Shown piece by piece: positions 24,739 through 37,833 of a stretch of DNA of 64,000 nucleotides. The notes under the pieces are model-generated. The model was not told the DNA's origin. It did not search any database and was given only the letters and a program-made list of their open reading frames with translations. The stretch covers positions 10,362,062-10,426,061 of the forward strand of contig NC_035178.2 in NCBI RefSeq assembly GCF_001659605.2, written 5' to 3'. This stretch comes from Manihot esculenta (Eukaryota; Streptophyta; Magnoliopsida; Malpighiales; Euphorbiaceae). Numbering within the stretch: position 1 is the first letter of the stretch; each line of letters begins with the position of its first letter. Made by a program: the position numbers and the translations under genes.

Positions 24739-27700
24739 TCATGAACCTCCGTGACGATAGTACAGTACTGACCGATATATGGCAGCAACATGAAGAAAAC
24801 AGATAAGTCCTATGAGGAAATCATCCAAGAGGCCAACTATACCCAGAATACCTGCAGATTAATTATCAAATGTTGGTCAAATTATTTAGCTCTGATTTAC
24901 AAAAACACTATTTCAATTTAAAAAAATGCAGAATTCACCTTCTGGAATGATGTCTACAGGGCTCAGAATGTAGATAGCACTCAATATCATCTGTACATAA
25001 GGAACAAAGTATGATACATCTATAAAAATGAGTAGTCAAAGCTCAAACTACAAGTCAATCAATGTATAAATGCATAAACACTTCATTAAATGAAAAATAA
25101 AAGCATTTTGTCTAAATTTTTAAAAAAAATCTGCCATCTAACAAATCCAATAATAAAACATTTGGTGGTTACCAAACAAAGCAGTAAAACTGAAAATGAA
25201 GTTCCAAACATAGCTGAAGTTATCTATCTCGCATAAACTGAACTGTCATTTGATTAGTCAACGTTGAGGAATTAGACGATATTCAGCTTTTCATATTCCT
25301 AGTATAAGAGAATAATGGCAAGTGATATATATTATCTTGGGTGGGCCATCTTATTGTGGCTTCTGTAAAATACATCCTATATTATTACCCACCATAAAAA
25401 GTTCCTTGTGATAAGTATCAACCACCTGTGGCTGCTATCATAAGAAGTTGGAATTTTCCGTTCCACATACAAATAAATGTATTAATTTAAGACAGCTGCT
25501 ATTAAGATTCATTGCTGAGATATATGAAACTTGGATGCATCTCAAGTAATTTTTGGGCTCTTTTTTCCTTCTTTTCCCAAATTTCAGTGGTTGAGTTCTC
25601 ACAGCACAAGATATCACCAACTCAATGCCAAATTTCAACTGCCCAGTATATGACGTGTTTTGTTTTATCCATACTGAATGGCACATTAACATCTAGTTAC
25701 ATATAAATCAAAAGACAACAACACATTCCTTGACAAGGAATGAAAACTTTTCAGGAAGTTTTCATGCATTAATATTTGATCGACTCTATGTCACAATCAT
25801 ACCACTGAAAATCTCAAGCTTTTCTACATTAAATAATGCAAACAACTGATGGCATAGATTAGTTGTTAACTTGTTTAGAAATAAAGACAAAAGTAGACAA
25901 CAGAAAGAATAGGCTGAGAAACACCTAAATTTATTCAACAACCAGTGGAAAAAAATTAAGTTATTGTGTTGAAGTTTGAGTAAGCTATCCTACAGGATGA
26001 CAGAAAACTAGAACCAGACTACATGTTTGACCTGAATCAAGATCACAGCTGCTTGTTGTCATCCTTGCTTTCTTAGAAAGAGCTTGAACAAAATCCCTAT
26101 CCATAAATTTGCAAATTTGTACTCACACTCATATATTTCATTCAGACAAATTTGTAGCTGCATCAGCTGCTTATGCTTTCTATAAGGTTTCAAGAATGAA
26201 GCCCTTCACATTAATGTTTTCACACTAGAGCTAAAACACTGCAATGTCAAATTTCAAACAACCCTCTGCATACATTTCCAACTGCCAACCAAGAGATGTA
26301 TTTTGTTTCATCCATTAAAGTCCACCTGAATACCCCACTAACAACTGGTTAACTTATAATTCAGAACATGACAAATGAAAACTGTTCAGGTTGTTTTCAT
26401 ACGTAAGTATTTGCTTGACTCTCTGTTCTGCCACAGTCATGTCATCCAAGCCAAAAAACCCTGCTAACTGAAAATCTTAAGCTAATCTACACTAAATAAT
26501 ACAGACTGCTGATGGCATAGATCAGCCATTACTTCGTTTACAAAATAATTATAATACAACAGAGAAGGGAAAGAAAAGGCTGTGAAAACACCTAAAGTCC
26601 TATATTAGATCATTATGGGAAAAAGCTACCTCTTATCTTTATCCAATAACCAATGGAAAACACTAAGTTACTGCATTTGATTTTAAGCTATCCAACAGGA
26701 TGGCAACATGCTATATAGAAAATCACTAGACTACAATTGATCAAAATCAAGACTTGAGCTGCTTGTCATCCTCATTTTCTTAGCACGAGCTTGAACAAAA
26801 ATTCCTACCCATTATGCTTAACATCCATACTTATGCTCATGTAATTCTTTTTAGAAAAATTGCAGCTGCTTATGCTTTCTACAAGCTTTCAGGAATGAAG
26901 CCTTTCTATAGCCCTTCACATTATGTGAGATCTAAAAGACTACAATGCAAGGGAAAACATAATTCTTACAGTAAAGTTGCCAATTACTTAACTGCAATGT
27001 AGACACGTGCCCTGATGACAAGAGGAAGTGACCTTTGAGGATCCATAATTTCCCGTAACAACCTTTTTAGCAGAAAGGGAAGGTCTTGCATTCTCTGTGG
27101 ATAAGAGGATACATGTTTCATAATCAGCTTCGAGCATCACACTTAAATAGCTAATTCATAATATATGTGAAAAAAGAATTCATAATATATGATAAGAAAA
27201 ACCTATAAATTTGTGTGTGCTGTAATCTAACATCATTCAAAAATTAATCGGGAACTGGTCTAAATAGAGGTGAATGGCGAAAAAGGATTCAAATAATCAA
27301 CCTCAACTAATTTGGGAGTAAGGCTTGGTGGTTGTTGTTGCTGTATGATCTAATATCACCAATCAGCCCTGTTCTTCTCCACCCTTTTTCTATTTCTATT
27401 GCTATTTGTGCATATGTGTGTGTGTGTGTGTGTGTCTGTGTTTGAGATAACTCGCAACTTCATGACTAGCTGTCCAAGGAAGAAGACAATGCCAAAAACT
27501 CAAACTACTTGGTTCAGTTGGACAAAATTATAACCATGAAAATCAATTATAAATGGACGACACATTTGAGAAAAAAAATACAAGAAAAACATAAAGCATT
27601 CATAGTAAGCACAGGGGAGTTATTATATGAACAAGGTCAGGTCCACAAAATAAATCAAAATACAGTCTAAACTTGAGTTTGTTAGTTTCTACAGTTGGCA

Positions 27701-28735
27701 TCTCAAACTATTTGTAAAGCTCCAAAATGGTTTTCCATATCAATGAAATGATAAATGCAATAAGTAACATTGATATCAACAGACAACTAGACATCAATTT
27801 CCTCACGACAGTGAAACTCTACCTCACCAACAAATTCAACGTAAAACTCGGTAAAGTTCCTACAAACGATTGAGGTTAAATCCCCACAACTGTGCAATTT
27901 TTGTTATTAACAGCAAGACATTGTAAATCACAGTACCAACATATTTTGAGAGTTTTCGGACAAAGGTTGGATCCACAGATGAGAAAAGCAAAAAAAAAAA
28001 AAAAGAAAAAAAGAAAATATAGTAGATGACAATGTAATTCATGCCTCCCTTGTCATCAACATAATGAAAAAAACCTAAATGAAATAGTGCAAACTGAGAC
28101 CACATAAAAATGAAGTGAAACAACAAATTTCTCTTTTTCAGCAAAGAAACCAGCAAATCCAATGTTTAGGAAAGCAACAACATTGCACAAAAATACTGCA
28201 TGAAAAAATGGATGATAAAGTTGACTATGGACTGGATGGTTTAAAAGCAGGTAAATCTATATTTAATTCATAATATGGGAACTGTTTAGCCTGTAATGAG
28301 TGAGGAGATAAGGGGAAAAGAAAAGAAACTGTATGCATGACATACCCTCATTAGCATCAAAATTTATGTGTCAATCAAACTCCAATTTTTGGTTGTTAAA
28401 TCTTGATCATGTTCTGGTTCTTTTCTCCAGGAAATAATAGCTAGATGATAACGTGCTAGAGATATCATAGCAAGTAAATGCACAAACCTGAATGAGACCA
28501 CTAGTTTGTCCACCAAAAAGACGATTATACGCTTGAACCTTTTGCAAAATCTCAGCAACTTCAGGGTTATGACGCTCCCTTTGTGAAGTTTCACTAGGGA
28601 CCAACAATGTAATTTGACGACGACATAGTGGGCATTTGCAAGGTTGAATTGCAGATCCATGATGCCAAACAAGCATAATGCAATCACCTAAAAAGCATAT
28701 GGAGGAAGTTGAAAAGAAAAAAAAAAGAAAAGAAA

Positions 28736-28778
<43 letters not shown>

Positions 28779-29814
28779 CTTAACTACTTAAGAGTTGAAT
28801 GATAGATTGAAAAAACATAGATTCATTCAAATATTATTTCAATATGCTTGCCAAACAAAGATAGACAAACTTTACACTTTGAGCTTAGTAGTAATAAGAC
28901 CAAGGTTCTTCAGTCACATGCCGATACCATCATAGAATTGCAATGAAACAAGTAAACAATATCCATGATAAAATTTACAATATTGTCATCTGCGATATTT
29001 ACTCCTTCATTTTATATAATTAAACACAGTTGCTTCAAAAGGATAAAGCATAAGAAAACATAATTGGTCCTGCAATCTCTTACCCTCCTTTTGGCATTAT
29101 TCATCTTGTAAGAAAAGAATTCAAATAAATTCTTGCAAAATTAAGCATAATTTTATTTCATTTGAAAATGAAGATTGTTATAAGTTAAAAAGGAAAGGAA
29201 TTCCTCCATTACAAACAAGACAATTTTGATAGAAAGAATTGAATTAAATTAAATTCTTGTGAAATTTTTTATTCCAAACAGCGGGCTAAAATTTACAGAG
29301 AGAGAGAGCACTCATAGAATAAATTGGCATATTTTCATAAACAAGTGTGCATCCCTACCAGTAATCCAGTACTAAAAGAAAATTGAAGGGTTAATTTGAA
29401 GCTTCAACAAACAGGTTGAAACTAAGTGATTGTTGGAAAGAACCAAAATTTCAACAGGTACTTTGTTACACTGATGATGAATGAGCATAATATGTGAGCA
29501 CATAACCTAAGAACGAGCTCCAGATTCAAAATCAGACCCATGAAATGCATTAATTAATGTCGCTATCACATACAAATTTGAAATGATTTCCTAGTTTAGG
29601 AGAAGAATAAGCAGAATTCCAATTCGACATGAAGAAAGAAAAAATTTGTAATAGTTCATGCATTACTGTAGCAGAAAACAACAAGAAGAAGAAGAAGAAG
29701 AAGAAGAAGAAAGGAAAAAATACCGCAAAACCAATGAGAGCAATTGGCCTGGCAGGGGACCCTGAAGCGTCCATGGCAAACAGAGCACCAATCGTTCGCC
29801 GGAGGCCCGTCCAT
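24739..29814 (-). CDS. RNF170-like RING E3 ubiquitin ligase with DUF1232
   Basis: Five exons by hand: 29814-29724, 28687-28488, 27094-26993, 24990-24939 and 24851-24739, all GT-AG, giving 185 aa, the usual length in plants. RING-HC ligands are C10, C13, C25, H27, C30, C33, C49 and C52 (CSVCHGRF, CQANCSHWFCGDC, CKCPLC). A linker with RMQDLPFLLKRLLRE follows, then DUF1232 (about 128-168) with the SPVDIIPE signature, a hydrophobic segment LIGLICFLHVAAIY and the C-terminus YYRHGGS. The hydrophobic helices suggest an endomembrane ubiquitin ligase; animal RNF170 is an ER enzyme, but the plant role is unknown. The ATG at 29814 begins MDGPPANDWC. Exon 1 overlaps a different longer frame that is not the gene. 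Intron 1 has a GAA repeat; intron 3 carries a tandem duplication and a SINE-like repeat. An inverted partial copy is at 50548-52866. Confidence 0.94.
25600..26930. repeat. Diverged ~0.65-kb tandem duplication within an intron
   Basis: Inside intron 3 of the RNF170-like gene, about 25600-26230 and 26245-26930 align in the same orientation. Shared landmarks include the words CTGATGGCATAGAT (25846, 26511), AGCTATCC (25984, 26687), GAGCTTGAACAAAA (26081, 26788) and GCTTATGCTTTCTA (26168, 26869). Many small differences indicate an old duplication. Confidence 0.8.
27215..27350 (-). repeat. Widespread plant retroposon-like repeat
   Basis: The reverse strand reads CAACAACAACCACCAAGCCTT, then TTAGTTGAGGTTGATTATTTGAATC and CGCCATTCACCTCTAT. 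This resembles a repeat common in many dicot genomes (CAACAAC...AAGCCTTA...GTTGGGGTCGGCTA...ATGAATC). I do not recall its family name with certainty. The copy in the inverted duplicate (about 52120-52260) moved with the surrounding intron. Confidence 0.6.
27413..27434. repeat. (TG)n microsatellite
   Basis: About eleven TG units in intron 3 of the RNF170-like gene. The inverted copy near 52050 has only a short CA tract, so the repeat changed length after duplication. Confidence 0.85.
28739..28774. repeat. (GA)n microsatellite
   Basis: About 17 GA units just upstream of exon 2 of the RNF170-like gene. The duplicate has a shorter CT tract at about 50797-50815. Confidence 0.9.
29684..29711. repeat. 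(GAA)n microsatellite
   Basis: AAGAAG repeats in intron 1 of the RNF170-like gene, next to the exon 1 donor. In the transcript it is a pyrimidine-rich TTC tract. Confidence 0.85.
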
Positions 29815-29842
29815 CCCCTACTTTCTCTTATTTGTCCTTAAT

Positions 29843-32072
29843 CCCGATCTATCCACCTTCCAAGTATTCAATTTTCATTTCTACCTTCCTCTTCAAATCA
29901 TTTTATGAGAAATATCATTTTTTTTTTGTTTGAAATGGGAAGAAATATCATTTTTTAACGGTAAAATATTTATTTCGTGAATTGAGTATTATTAAAATAA
30001 TAATAATAATAATAATAAGGAACGTTCCAATTTTAGGAATTTTCGTATTTATAATTTAAATTTTTAATTTTAAATAAAAATTTTAATTTTTAAATTATTA
30101 TAATTATAATAATTTTTAAATTAATTTTAATATTTAAATTAATTTATATAACACTTTATTGTATTATTATTTTTATCATATAAATAATTGAAATTAAATT
30201 TTATTAAAATCTTAAACCTCTTATTATTTAAAATTTTTATTTAAATATATGAAAATTAAATATTTTAATTATATAATTTAAAATTTTTATATTATGAAAA
30301 GTTTATTTTTTTAATATATTTAATTTTAATTAATTAAATTATTTATATGATAAAAATATTATGTATAATTTAATTTAAATAAAATTAAAATTAATTTAAA
30401 AAATTATTATAATTATAATAAATTTAAAAGTGGAGTTTTTTCATTTAAAATTAAAAATTTAGATTATAAATATAAAAAATTATAAAATTAGAGTTTTATT
30501 TTAAATTAATAAGCTTAATAATAATAAGAAGGTTAACTGAAAAAAAATTTTAAATATAATATTTTATTATTTTTAAATATAAATTAATTTTATAAAATAA
30601 TATATTTAATATTAAATAATAATAATAATAATTTAACCGTTAAATATAATAAAAATAGTTTTAGCTAGATAGATTTTATTTTATATGGATAATTATGAAA
30701 ATTTTATTATAATATATTATTTTTAATTATTTTATATGTATAAATATTTTAAATTAAATAATATATTTATTATAAAATACTTATAATTATTATTTTAAAA
30801 TAAAATTTATTACTGTTAAAAACATCACATATTTAATAATTAAATTATATATTTTTAATTTTAATTTAAAAATTAATCAAAATTACATTTAAATATGAGT
30901 TAATTTATTTTAAATTTAAATATTTAGATTAAAATATAAAATAATAAAAATATTGAAATTTTTTAATTAATTAATTAATTAAAATATAATAATAATATAT
31001 ATAATATAATAATTAAATTATTAAATTTAAAAATTTATCATTTATAAATTAATTAAAATTATATTAAAATATAAAAATTAGTCCAATTAAATTTAAATAA
31101 AAAATTAAATTACAATATGCATAAACATTAGCTTTGTAGATATTTGCTACATAACAGAATTAAATGGGTTAACAGAGGCTACCACCCCTAAAATATTGAA
31201 TGAAAAATCAAATTCAAATAAATTTTTCATTGAATCCTTAAATTCTACATTTAAACTTAATTAAATTCTAATTTAATGAAATATTTTTTAATAATAAAAT
31301 ATCATTTATAATTTTAAAAAATATTTACTTCTATATATTTATCAACTTTTATTAAGTAAAATCTTGATATTTTAAATTATAGAAAATAATATTATATTAA
31401 ATCATAATTTTTTATAAAATTTAAAGATTTATTTAATTAAAAAATTGAATTAGACTAATTTCGATCAAAAGTTTAAGGATAAATTTAAAATATTTTCTAA
31501 TTTTTAATTATCTACCAACGATCTGGAATTTCAAACACTTGTCTAATTTTAGTTATGACAGCTCCATATATCTCCTTTTCCTTATGAAAAAAGGACGCAT
31601 AAAAGTTTATTTGACAACTCAAATACACACAATCAGGTGTAGACAAGATTAAAATACAAACTAAAATCATAATGATTTTATTTAATTTATAAATAATAAA
31701 AAAATATAAAATTTAATATAATTTTATTTCACAATAAATTTATTAATAAATAAAAATGATTTCAACTGCTAATTATTTTCTCTCACTCTTTCACGCTCAA
31801 AGATTCCTTTGCATGCTACACTCATTGAATAATTTTTTTTTTTTTTTTTTTTTTTTGTAATTGACCACCGTTGAATGCAAGTTTAATCAGACTCTTTAGA
31901 CACATTTTTAATAAAAAATTCTACCTAAAATTTTTTAAATAAAATTAAAGTAGTAATAAACCTTTTTTCTTTTGCTAAATGTACCATCATCTAACTATTA
32001 TCCTCTCTAATATCCATATTAAATAAAATTAAAATAGTAATAAGCTTACGTGACAGTCGATTCATAAAATTT
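29843..32072. other. Very AT-rich intergenic DNA
   Basis: Starts with the likely promoter of the RNF170-like gene. It includes a MITE-like palindrome (30025-30500) and A/T-only stretches. A poly-T run lies at about 31830-31856. I see no gene. Confidence 0.5.
30025..30500. mobile_element. MITE-like inverted-repeat element
   Basis: The left arm (about 30030-30190) and right arm (about 30330-30500) are approximate reverse complements. Shared words include TATTTATAATTTAAATTTTTA at the left and TAAAAATTTAGATTATAAATA at the right, and the phrase ATTATAATTATAATAA lies within both arms. No coding capacity. Confidence 0.55.
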
Positions 32073-33132
32073 GGCGTAAAAAATAATTTTAATTACAAAT
32101 CTTGGCATAGCGCGTGTGGGTGGCGCCATGCCAAGATTTTTCTTATTTTTATTTTTTAATTATTATTATATTATAATAATATAGTTATATTATATTAATT
32201 TAATAATATTATTTATAATATGATTTTTTATAATAATAAATATTTTTAATATATTATTATAATACCACTGTAATTAAATAATACAAATTATAAATTTATT
32301 ATATTTTATATATTTTATTTTTATATATATTTAAAAGTTAATAACAAAAAGAATTATATAAAAAATATTTAAAATTATAAAATAAAATTATTCTTCAATT
32401 CAAGTAAAAGTTTATTGAATGGTTTATAATTTATTAAAAAAAATTAATTAATTAATATAAATATTTAAAATTATAAAATTAAATTTATATTTTATTAGAT
32501 TACTTTTATACTGCTGTATACATTTAATCACGGATAATATGAAACTAGAATGATATAATCTCAGTAATATTTTTTTATTTAAATATTAATATTTAAAATA
32601 ATAAAATAATATTATTCAGCAATTAAATATTCACAAATTTATTGAGTTATTTATAATAAAAATATATTAAATATTTATATATTAAATATATTAATTTTTA
32701 AAATTATAAAATAATATTATCCTGCCAAAATCACTAAATTATTTATAATTTATAAAAAATAAATAAATAAATAGATAGATTAGTTAATATAGATATTTAA
32801 AATTATAAAAATATTTTATTAATATATTTTTATACAATTGTATACATCTAATAAGTATAATATTAATTTTATAGTACTGAAATTATATAGTATTAATCAT
32901 TTTTTTATTTAAATATTAATAATAAAATATGTTAAATATTAATATATTAATAATTAGAAAAAAATAATTAAAAATATTTATTATTATAAAAAATTATATT
33001 ATAAATAATATTATCAAATTAATAATATAAATATATTATTATAATATAATAATAATTAAAAGTTAAAAAATAAAAATAAGAAAATTCGTGGCCTGCCAAA
33101 ATTTATAATTCAAATTATTTTTTAATGTCGCC
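32073..33132. mobile_element. Non-autonomous TIR element (~1.06 kb)
   Basis: The left end begins GGCGTAAAAAATAATTTTAA and continues AATCTTGGCATAG. The right end, reversed, begins GGCGACATTAAAAAATAATT and continues AATTTTGGCAGG. The two arms stay similar inward for about 150-200 bp. The only GC-rich part is a small palindrome-like segment near 32101-32137 (CTTGGCATAGCGCG...GGCGCCATGCCAAG). There is no transposase. The long inverted ends suggest a Mutator-like or foldback non-autonomous element; the target duplication is not clear. Confidence 0.65.
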
Positions 33133-36106
33133 TGCACGTATTCCTCTGTTCCAGCCAACATATTTTTTTTTTTTTAAATTTTCTCCTGCCGCATTTGTAA
33201 AACGCATTTTGCCTTGGCGGGCAAGCATTTAAAACGTTGGTGAATTCAATTCAGTTTAATTTTGTTAAAAATAAAAAATTTAATAAAATCAAATCCAATT
33301 AAATAATTATTATGAACAGTCATATGAAATATAAAATTTTTTATTCTTTTTATTTTTAATTTAAAGTTATATTTTTAATTTATATTATTTAATAATATTA
33401 TTAAATAAAAAATTAAAAACACTTTAATTATATCTTAAAACACAAAAAATAAAATTTAAAATAAAAAATTCAATTGAACCAGTTCAAATCGAACCAGGCG
33501 GTTGACCCTTAAACTTGACATATATATATATATATTTTCCAGTGTTGAACTATGGAAGGTTCTCGCCTTGAAAATCTTTAGAGAAATATAATATAGTTTC
33601 CAGAAGTTTGGTAAAATTTACCATTTAATCCAAATAAATTTAAAATCAAAACTGTTTAGGCCCTCACTTTTTATAATACATATAAATTGGTCCCTTTATT
33701 TTATTTTTCTTCCAATTTACCATTAATTACATAAAGATACCAATATTTCCTTGATTGTATTAATATATCATTATTTATTATAAAATACAATAATGATTTA
33801 ATTACAACAATTTAAATTTAAATACAATACAAATCAACATCAATCTATTTATAAATTTATATATTTTAAGATTTTCTTAACTAATCTTAAAATCAGCTTA
33901 AATAATAAAATATCATCTAATTTCAAATTTAAATGTAATTGAAAATAATTAAGAAATTTAAAGGCATTTTTTATAATGCCATTATGTCTCTCATTTTAGC
34001 TATCATTTAACCATGAAACAATGCCTTATTGCCAAATGCATTTAGTTGCTTTTTTATATGTTTATTTATTTTTTTATTATATAGTTATAAAATTAATTGA
34101 TTCGGATTGCATGAATCTTTCGTATATTTTCTATAATTTTTAATTAATTAAAGACATGCTGAAATACCGAAAGATTATTTTTTTCATTAATACTTGAAAT
34201 ACCACATCTAAAATCTTTGCTTATGTTTTATAGTTTCTTTTTGATATGCAAGATTTTATTATATTTAAACTTTGAATATTGAAATGACTAAAAGTTTTTT
34301 CCATAATGTATATTTATAAAATAGTTTTTATTTATACTATAGATTTATAATTTAAATACATATGATTTTATATGAATTTTATTATGATTCTACACTATTA
34401 AATTTATATAAATTTTGTCTAAATAATTTTTTTTTTCCTCTATATATAACAGAACATTCTAGACCTAATGATCAGGTTACTAGCCATATATAGCTAAAAA
34501 TTTAATCTAAAATCAACTAATAAAAAAAAATTAACTCAGCAGAGGAAAATCAAACGAAAGCTTGACTGTTATCTCTTTAAGTTTTAGAGGGAGACTTTTT
34601 TCAGTTTTATTTTATTTTTTTGGTGAGATTTCAGATTTTAATTTTGCTAATTTTCTTTTACCTTGTTTGAAGTGGGCTCTCCTTCCTATCTCCTTGGGTA
34701 AGAATGTAAATAGCTTTTTATTGTTTGATTTGCCATGATGTTTTTTGAATGCGAGAGAGATTCTTTAGGTCTTGTCTAATTTTTGTTGGTTGTTTTATCT
34801 TTTCATTTTTTTGGCAGATGGAGTTTCTCATACTACACACTAAAGCTTCTTCTCCAGCAATGAGTTAATGGCAACAAATTGGATTTTTCTTATAGGTGCT
34901 TCTTCTTTCATTGTTTGTTATTTTTATTTTGAGATCTCCCTTCTTGATTCGGATGAATGGAGTTTAAGTTGATTGGAAATGTTTTTTCTCTCTTTCATAT
35001 GATGTCTAGCTCTCTGCAATCCCTTTAATCTGTGTTGATTTTTTTTTATCTATTTATTAAGTGAAATTTTAAAATTTTTATCATTATTATCGCCCAAATG
35101 TCTTTATAAAATTGACAACATTTTATAAATTTATATTAAAGATAATTAAATAATATTATTTATAAATTAATATTATATTTGATAAAATAATCTATTTACT
35201 TTACATCTGTAATTATGATATGTTTTTATACTTTTATAAATTAATACTTTTATACTTTGCATCTGTAAAATAACTTTTTGAAATATCATTACTTGGATAC
35301 TCTAATTTTTCCAGAGAGAAACTATTAAAATAATCTGAAATTATTATTTTATATTTATGATTAATAAATTAATCTAAAATGAAAAAAAAAATATAACTAA
35401 CAAATTATTTAAAATAAAATAAAGAAAAATAATTATTTTAGAATAATTTCAATTAAAAATATTTTACATAAAAATTTACACGTGTTCATATAAAATATAA
35501 CGATTTATATGAACTTATTTTACTTTCTAAATTTAAACAATAAAAAAATAATTTTAAAATTAAAATTTTAATTTTATATTATTGCTTATTTTTTATAAAT
35601 ATTAAAAAAATAAAAATATTTTAGTTCATTCAAAAATTTCCTCTCATTCACATTTATATATATATATTATTATAGATTATAAATAATCTTTATCTTTGAG
35701 GAAAAAAAAACTCAGCAGTGGCGAATTATTTTTTTTAAAATATTTTTGTTTTCTTTTTTAAAATTGGAATTTCAATTATAGGTGCACAATTTTTTCATTA
35801 TTAAATTAATTTTAATATAATTAAATTATTTTTTATTAAAATAGTGATAAAATTTAATATAATTTAGTTAGTTGTCATCGTCTCTAACGGATTTATTCTG
35901 TTTTCTGCACCTATAGTTTGGGTGAGAAGGGCAACAACTTTATTTATAAAAATTGTGGAATTTGCTGTCTCACTTTAAATATTCTAACTGATTTACTAAA
36001 AATATCAATCCGACAGTAAATGAACTTTGCAATTTTTCATTACACAATTTCCGTGGGGGAGACAAATCCCCAACTCAAAGCTGTCATAAGAATCGTTGAT
36101 CATCAA
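33133..36106. other. Intergenic DNA upstream of the SWEET gene
   Basis: Mostly AT-rich. About 33235-33495 has inverted words typical of a degenerate MITE. About 34560-35030 is less AT-rich and has a splice-like TTGGCAG followed by a 16-codon frame, but nothing I can assign to a gene. 35880-36106 leads into the SWEET promoter. Confidence 0.4.
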
Positions 36107-36115
36107 TATATAAAT
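36107..36115 (+). promoter_or_regulatory. TATA box of the SWEET gene
   Basis: TATATAAAT lies about 400 bp upstream of the ATG. It precedes an inferred untranslated leader exon (start near 36140) that ends at 36263 with a good donor (CCA|GTAAGTT). Confidence 0.45.
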
Positions 36116-36263
36116 ATTCATGGAATAATACAAGCAAAAGCGTATTGTGAATGCAACTGCAAATTAGAATTTGCTGCTGCTGCTGCTTTTTCTTCAATTT
36201 CAACATTCTCGTAGATCTTGCAGTGTTCTTCACATAACAGCATCAGCTTCAAAAGACATTCCA

Positions 36264-36501
36264 GTAAGTTACTTTCAAAGCCTCACTTAATTATGTTCAT
36301 TTTTATAATTATAATTATATTTAAAATATAATTATAACATTTTTATTATATGATAGTATTTATAATAATAAAATTTTATTTAAAAAAGTATTTATAACAT
36401 TTTTAACGGTATTTAAAATAATATTATTTAAAAAAGTTTTTTTTTAAGCAAACTTAATGTCAAAACATTCTCTAACTTTTTTTTTTCATAATATGTTATA
36501 G
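36264..36501 (+). other. Leader intron of the SWEET gene (inferred)
   Basis: The donor GTAAGTT at 36264 and the acceptor TATAG at 36497-36501 bound a 238-bp interval just before the first coding exon. The decayed SWEET copies keep a similar exon edge (pyrimidine tract, then ATTTTATTGAAATAT), which supports a real exon border at 36502. Confidence 0.5.
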
Positions 36502-36513
36502 ATTTATTGAAAT

Positions 36514-37833
36514 ATGACAATGGTACTGGTAATCCTTCATGGTGCAATAGGATATTTGGGTGAGTATATAAAAATTAATTTCATGATTTAATTAATTTAT
36601 TTGTATTGAGTTTAACAAAATTTTATTTATTTATTTTTTTGACAGGTTTCTTTTTACAAGTGATTACTTACATAGCTCCCATGTATGTGCTATAGATTTT
36701 TTATTTTTATTTTTTTAAGACACATGCACATGTGGAGTATTATATAATTTATTTTAATAAATTATTGATAGATCCTCCATCAACACAATTAGAAAAAATG
36801 AAACAACGGGAGACATCTCAAAAGAGCAACACATGATTACTGGATTAGAATATCTGAGCAATTTAATCATTTGCATTTTATTCGGCTGGTATGTATATTT
36901 ATTTTTAATTCAAATATATGTATATATATTTTTATATTTTGTGTAAAATTTATTTTATATCACACTCGGCTTATAATTTTCTTTTTTAATCTCATTACAG
37001 GTACGGATTACCTTTTATATCAAAAGGCAATCTTTTATTATCGATTATTAATATTTTCGGAGTATTGATACAGAGTACATATTTGATCATATTTTTATAT
37101 TATTCTCCAGAAGTTGAGAGACTCAGAATCCTCAAACTTCTCTCAATAGCTCCTTGTACTTTCATTTTCATGATTGCGGAAGTATTCAACATAGACCAAA
37201 AAGTTAAAGGGCTTCTGAATGGAGTTATAGTCGCTTCAATTGTCTCGTTTGTGTATTGTTACAGTTTTTGTGTGAATATTGTAAGAAAACTTTTTAAATT
37301 TATTTTACTGTTTTATTAGAATCGTGAAATAGTAAATAAAAGAATTTATATAATTATTTCAATGATAAATTTGTTTATAAAAATGCAGTGGATGCTGATA
37401 GAAAAGAAGAATGTTGAATCCATTTCCATCATTTGGACATCAATAAATATACTATGTGATTTTACTTGGTTGATCTATGGTGTATTACATGCTGACCTTT
37501 ATATTGTTGTAAGTTTCTTAGTTCTTATTTATTTTAACCCTTGCTTTTTTTTATGTTAAAAATTAATATGATATTACATTTGACAAATTATTATTTTGTA
37601 AATACTATGACAAATTAATATATTTTTTTTATGTGCAGATTGCCAATGCTATAGGAGTAAGTAATTTACTGGGGCAAATGATATTCCATTGTATATACAG
37701 AAGAAAAATGCAAGAAAATAATTTAATCCAAGAGCCATCAATTGAAATAAATATGGCTAAAGAAAAGAATGCGGGTGAAGAACGAAATTCTCTAAATACA
37801 GGAAGAGTTTCATCTCAACTTATTGATCGGTGA
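36514..37833 (+). CDS. Diverged SWEET (MtN3/saliva) sugar transporter
   Basis: Predicted seven-helix uniporter for sugars. Six exons by hand: 36514-36559, 36646-36682, 36772-36888, 37001-37280, 37389-37508 and 37639-37833, giving 264 aa. The exon layout (tiny exons 1 and 2, break inside a W before YGLPF) is that of plant SWEET genes. Recognisable parts: first repeat through YIAP, TIRKNETTG and WYGLPF; SIINIFGVLIQSTYLIIF carries the sugar-contact Asn of helix 3; second repeat IEKKNVESISI, FTWLIYGVLHADLYIVIANAIG with the second Asn kept. By eye, three of the four structurally important prolines known from AtSWEET1 are replaced (positions equal to P43, P145 and P162). The charged tail (RRKMQ...SQLIDR) is typical. 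The frame is open, so it may be expressed, but transport activity is uncertain. Decayed relatives lie at 44.5, 47.5, 55.1 and 60.8 kb. Confidence 0.87.

Noticed and set aside
28364..28687. A 107-codon frame overlapping exon 2 of the RNF170-like gene
   Set aside because: It is out of phase with the RING sequence. The frame that encodes CKCPLC is the true one.
29550..29774. A 74-codon minus-strand frame beginning MDASGSPARP
   Set aside because: It is a shadow frame over exon 1 of the RNF170-like gene. The real frame, offset by one base and starting at 29814, gives the RING cysteines.
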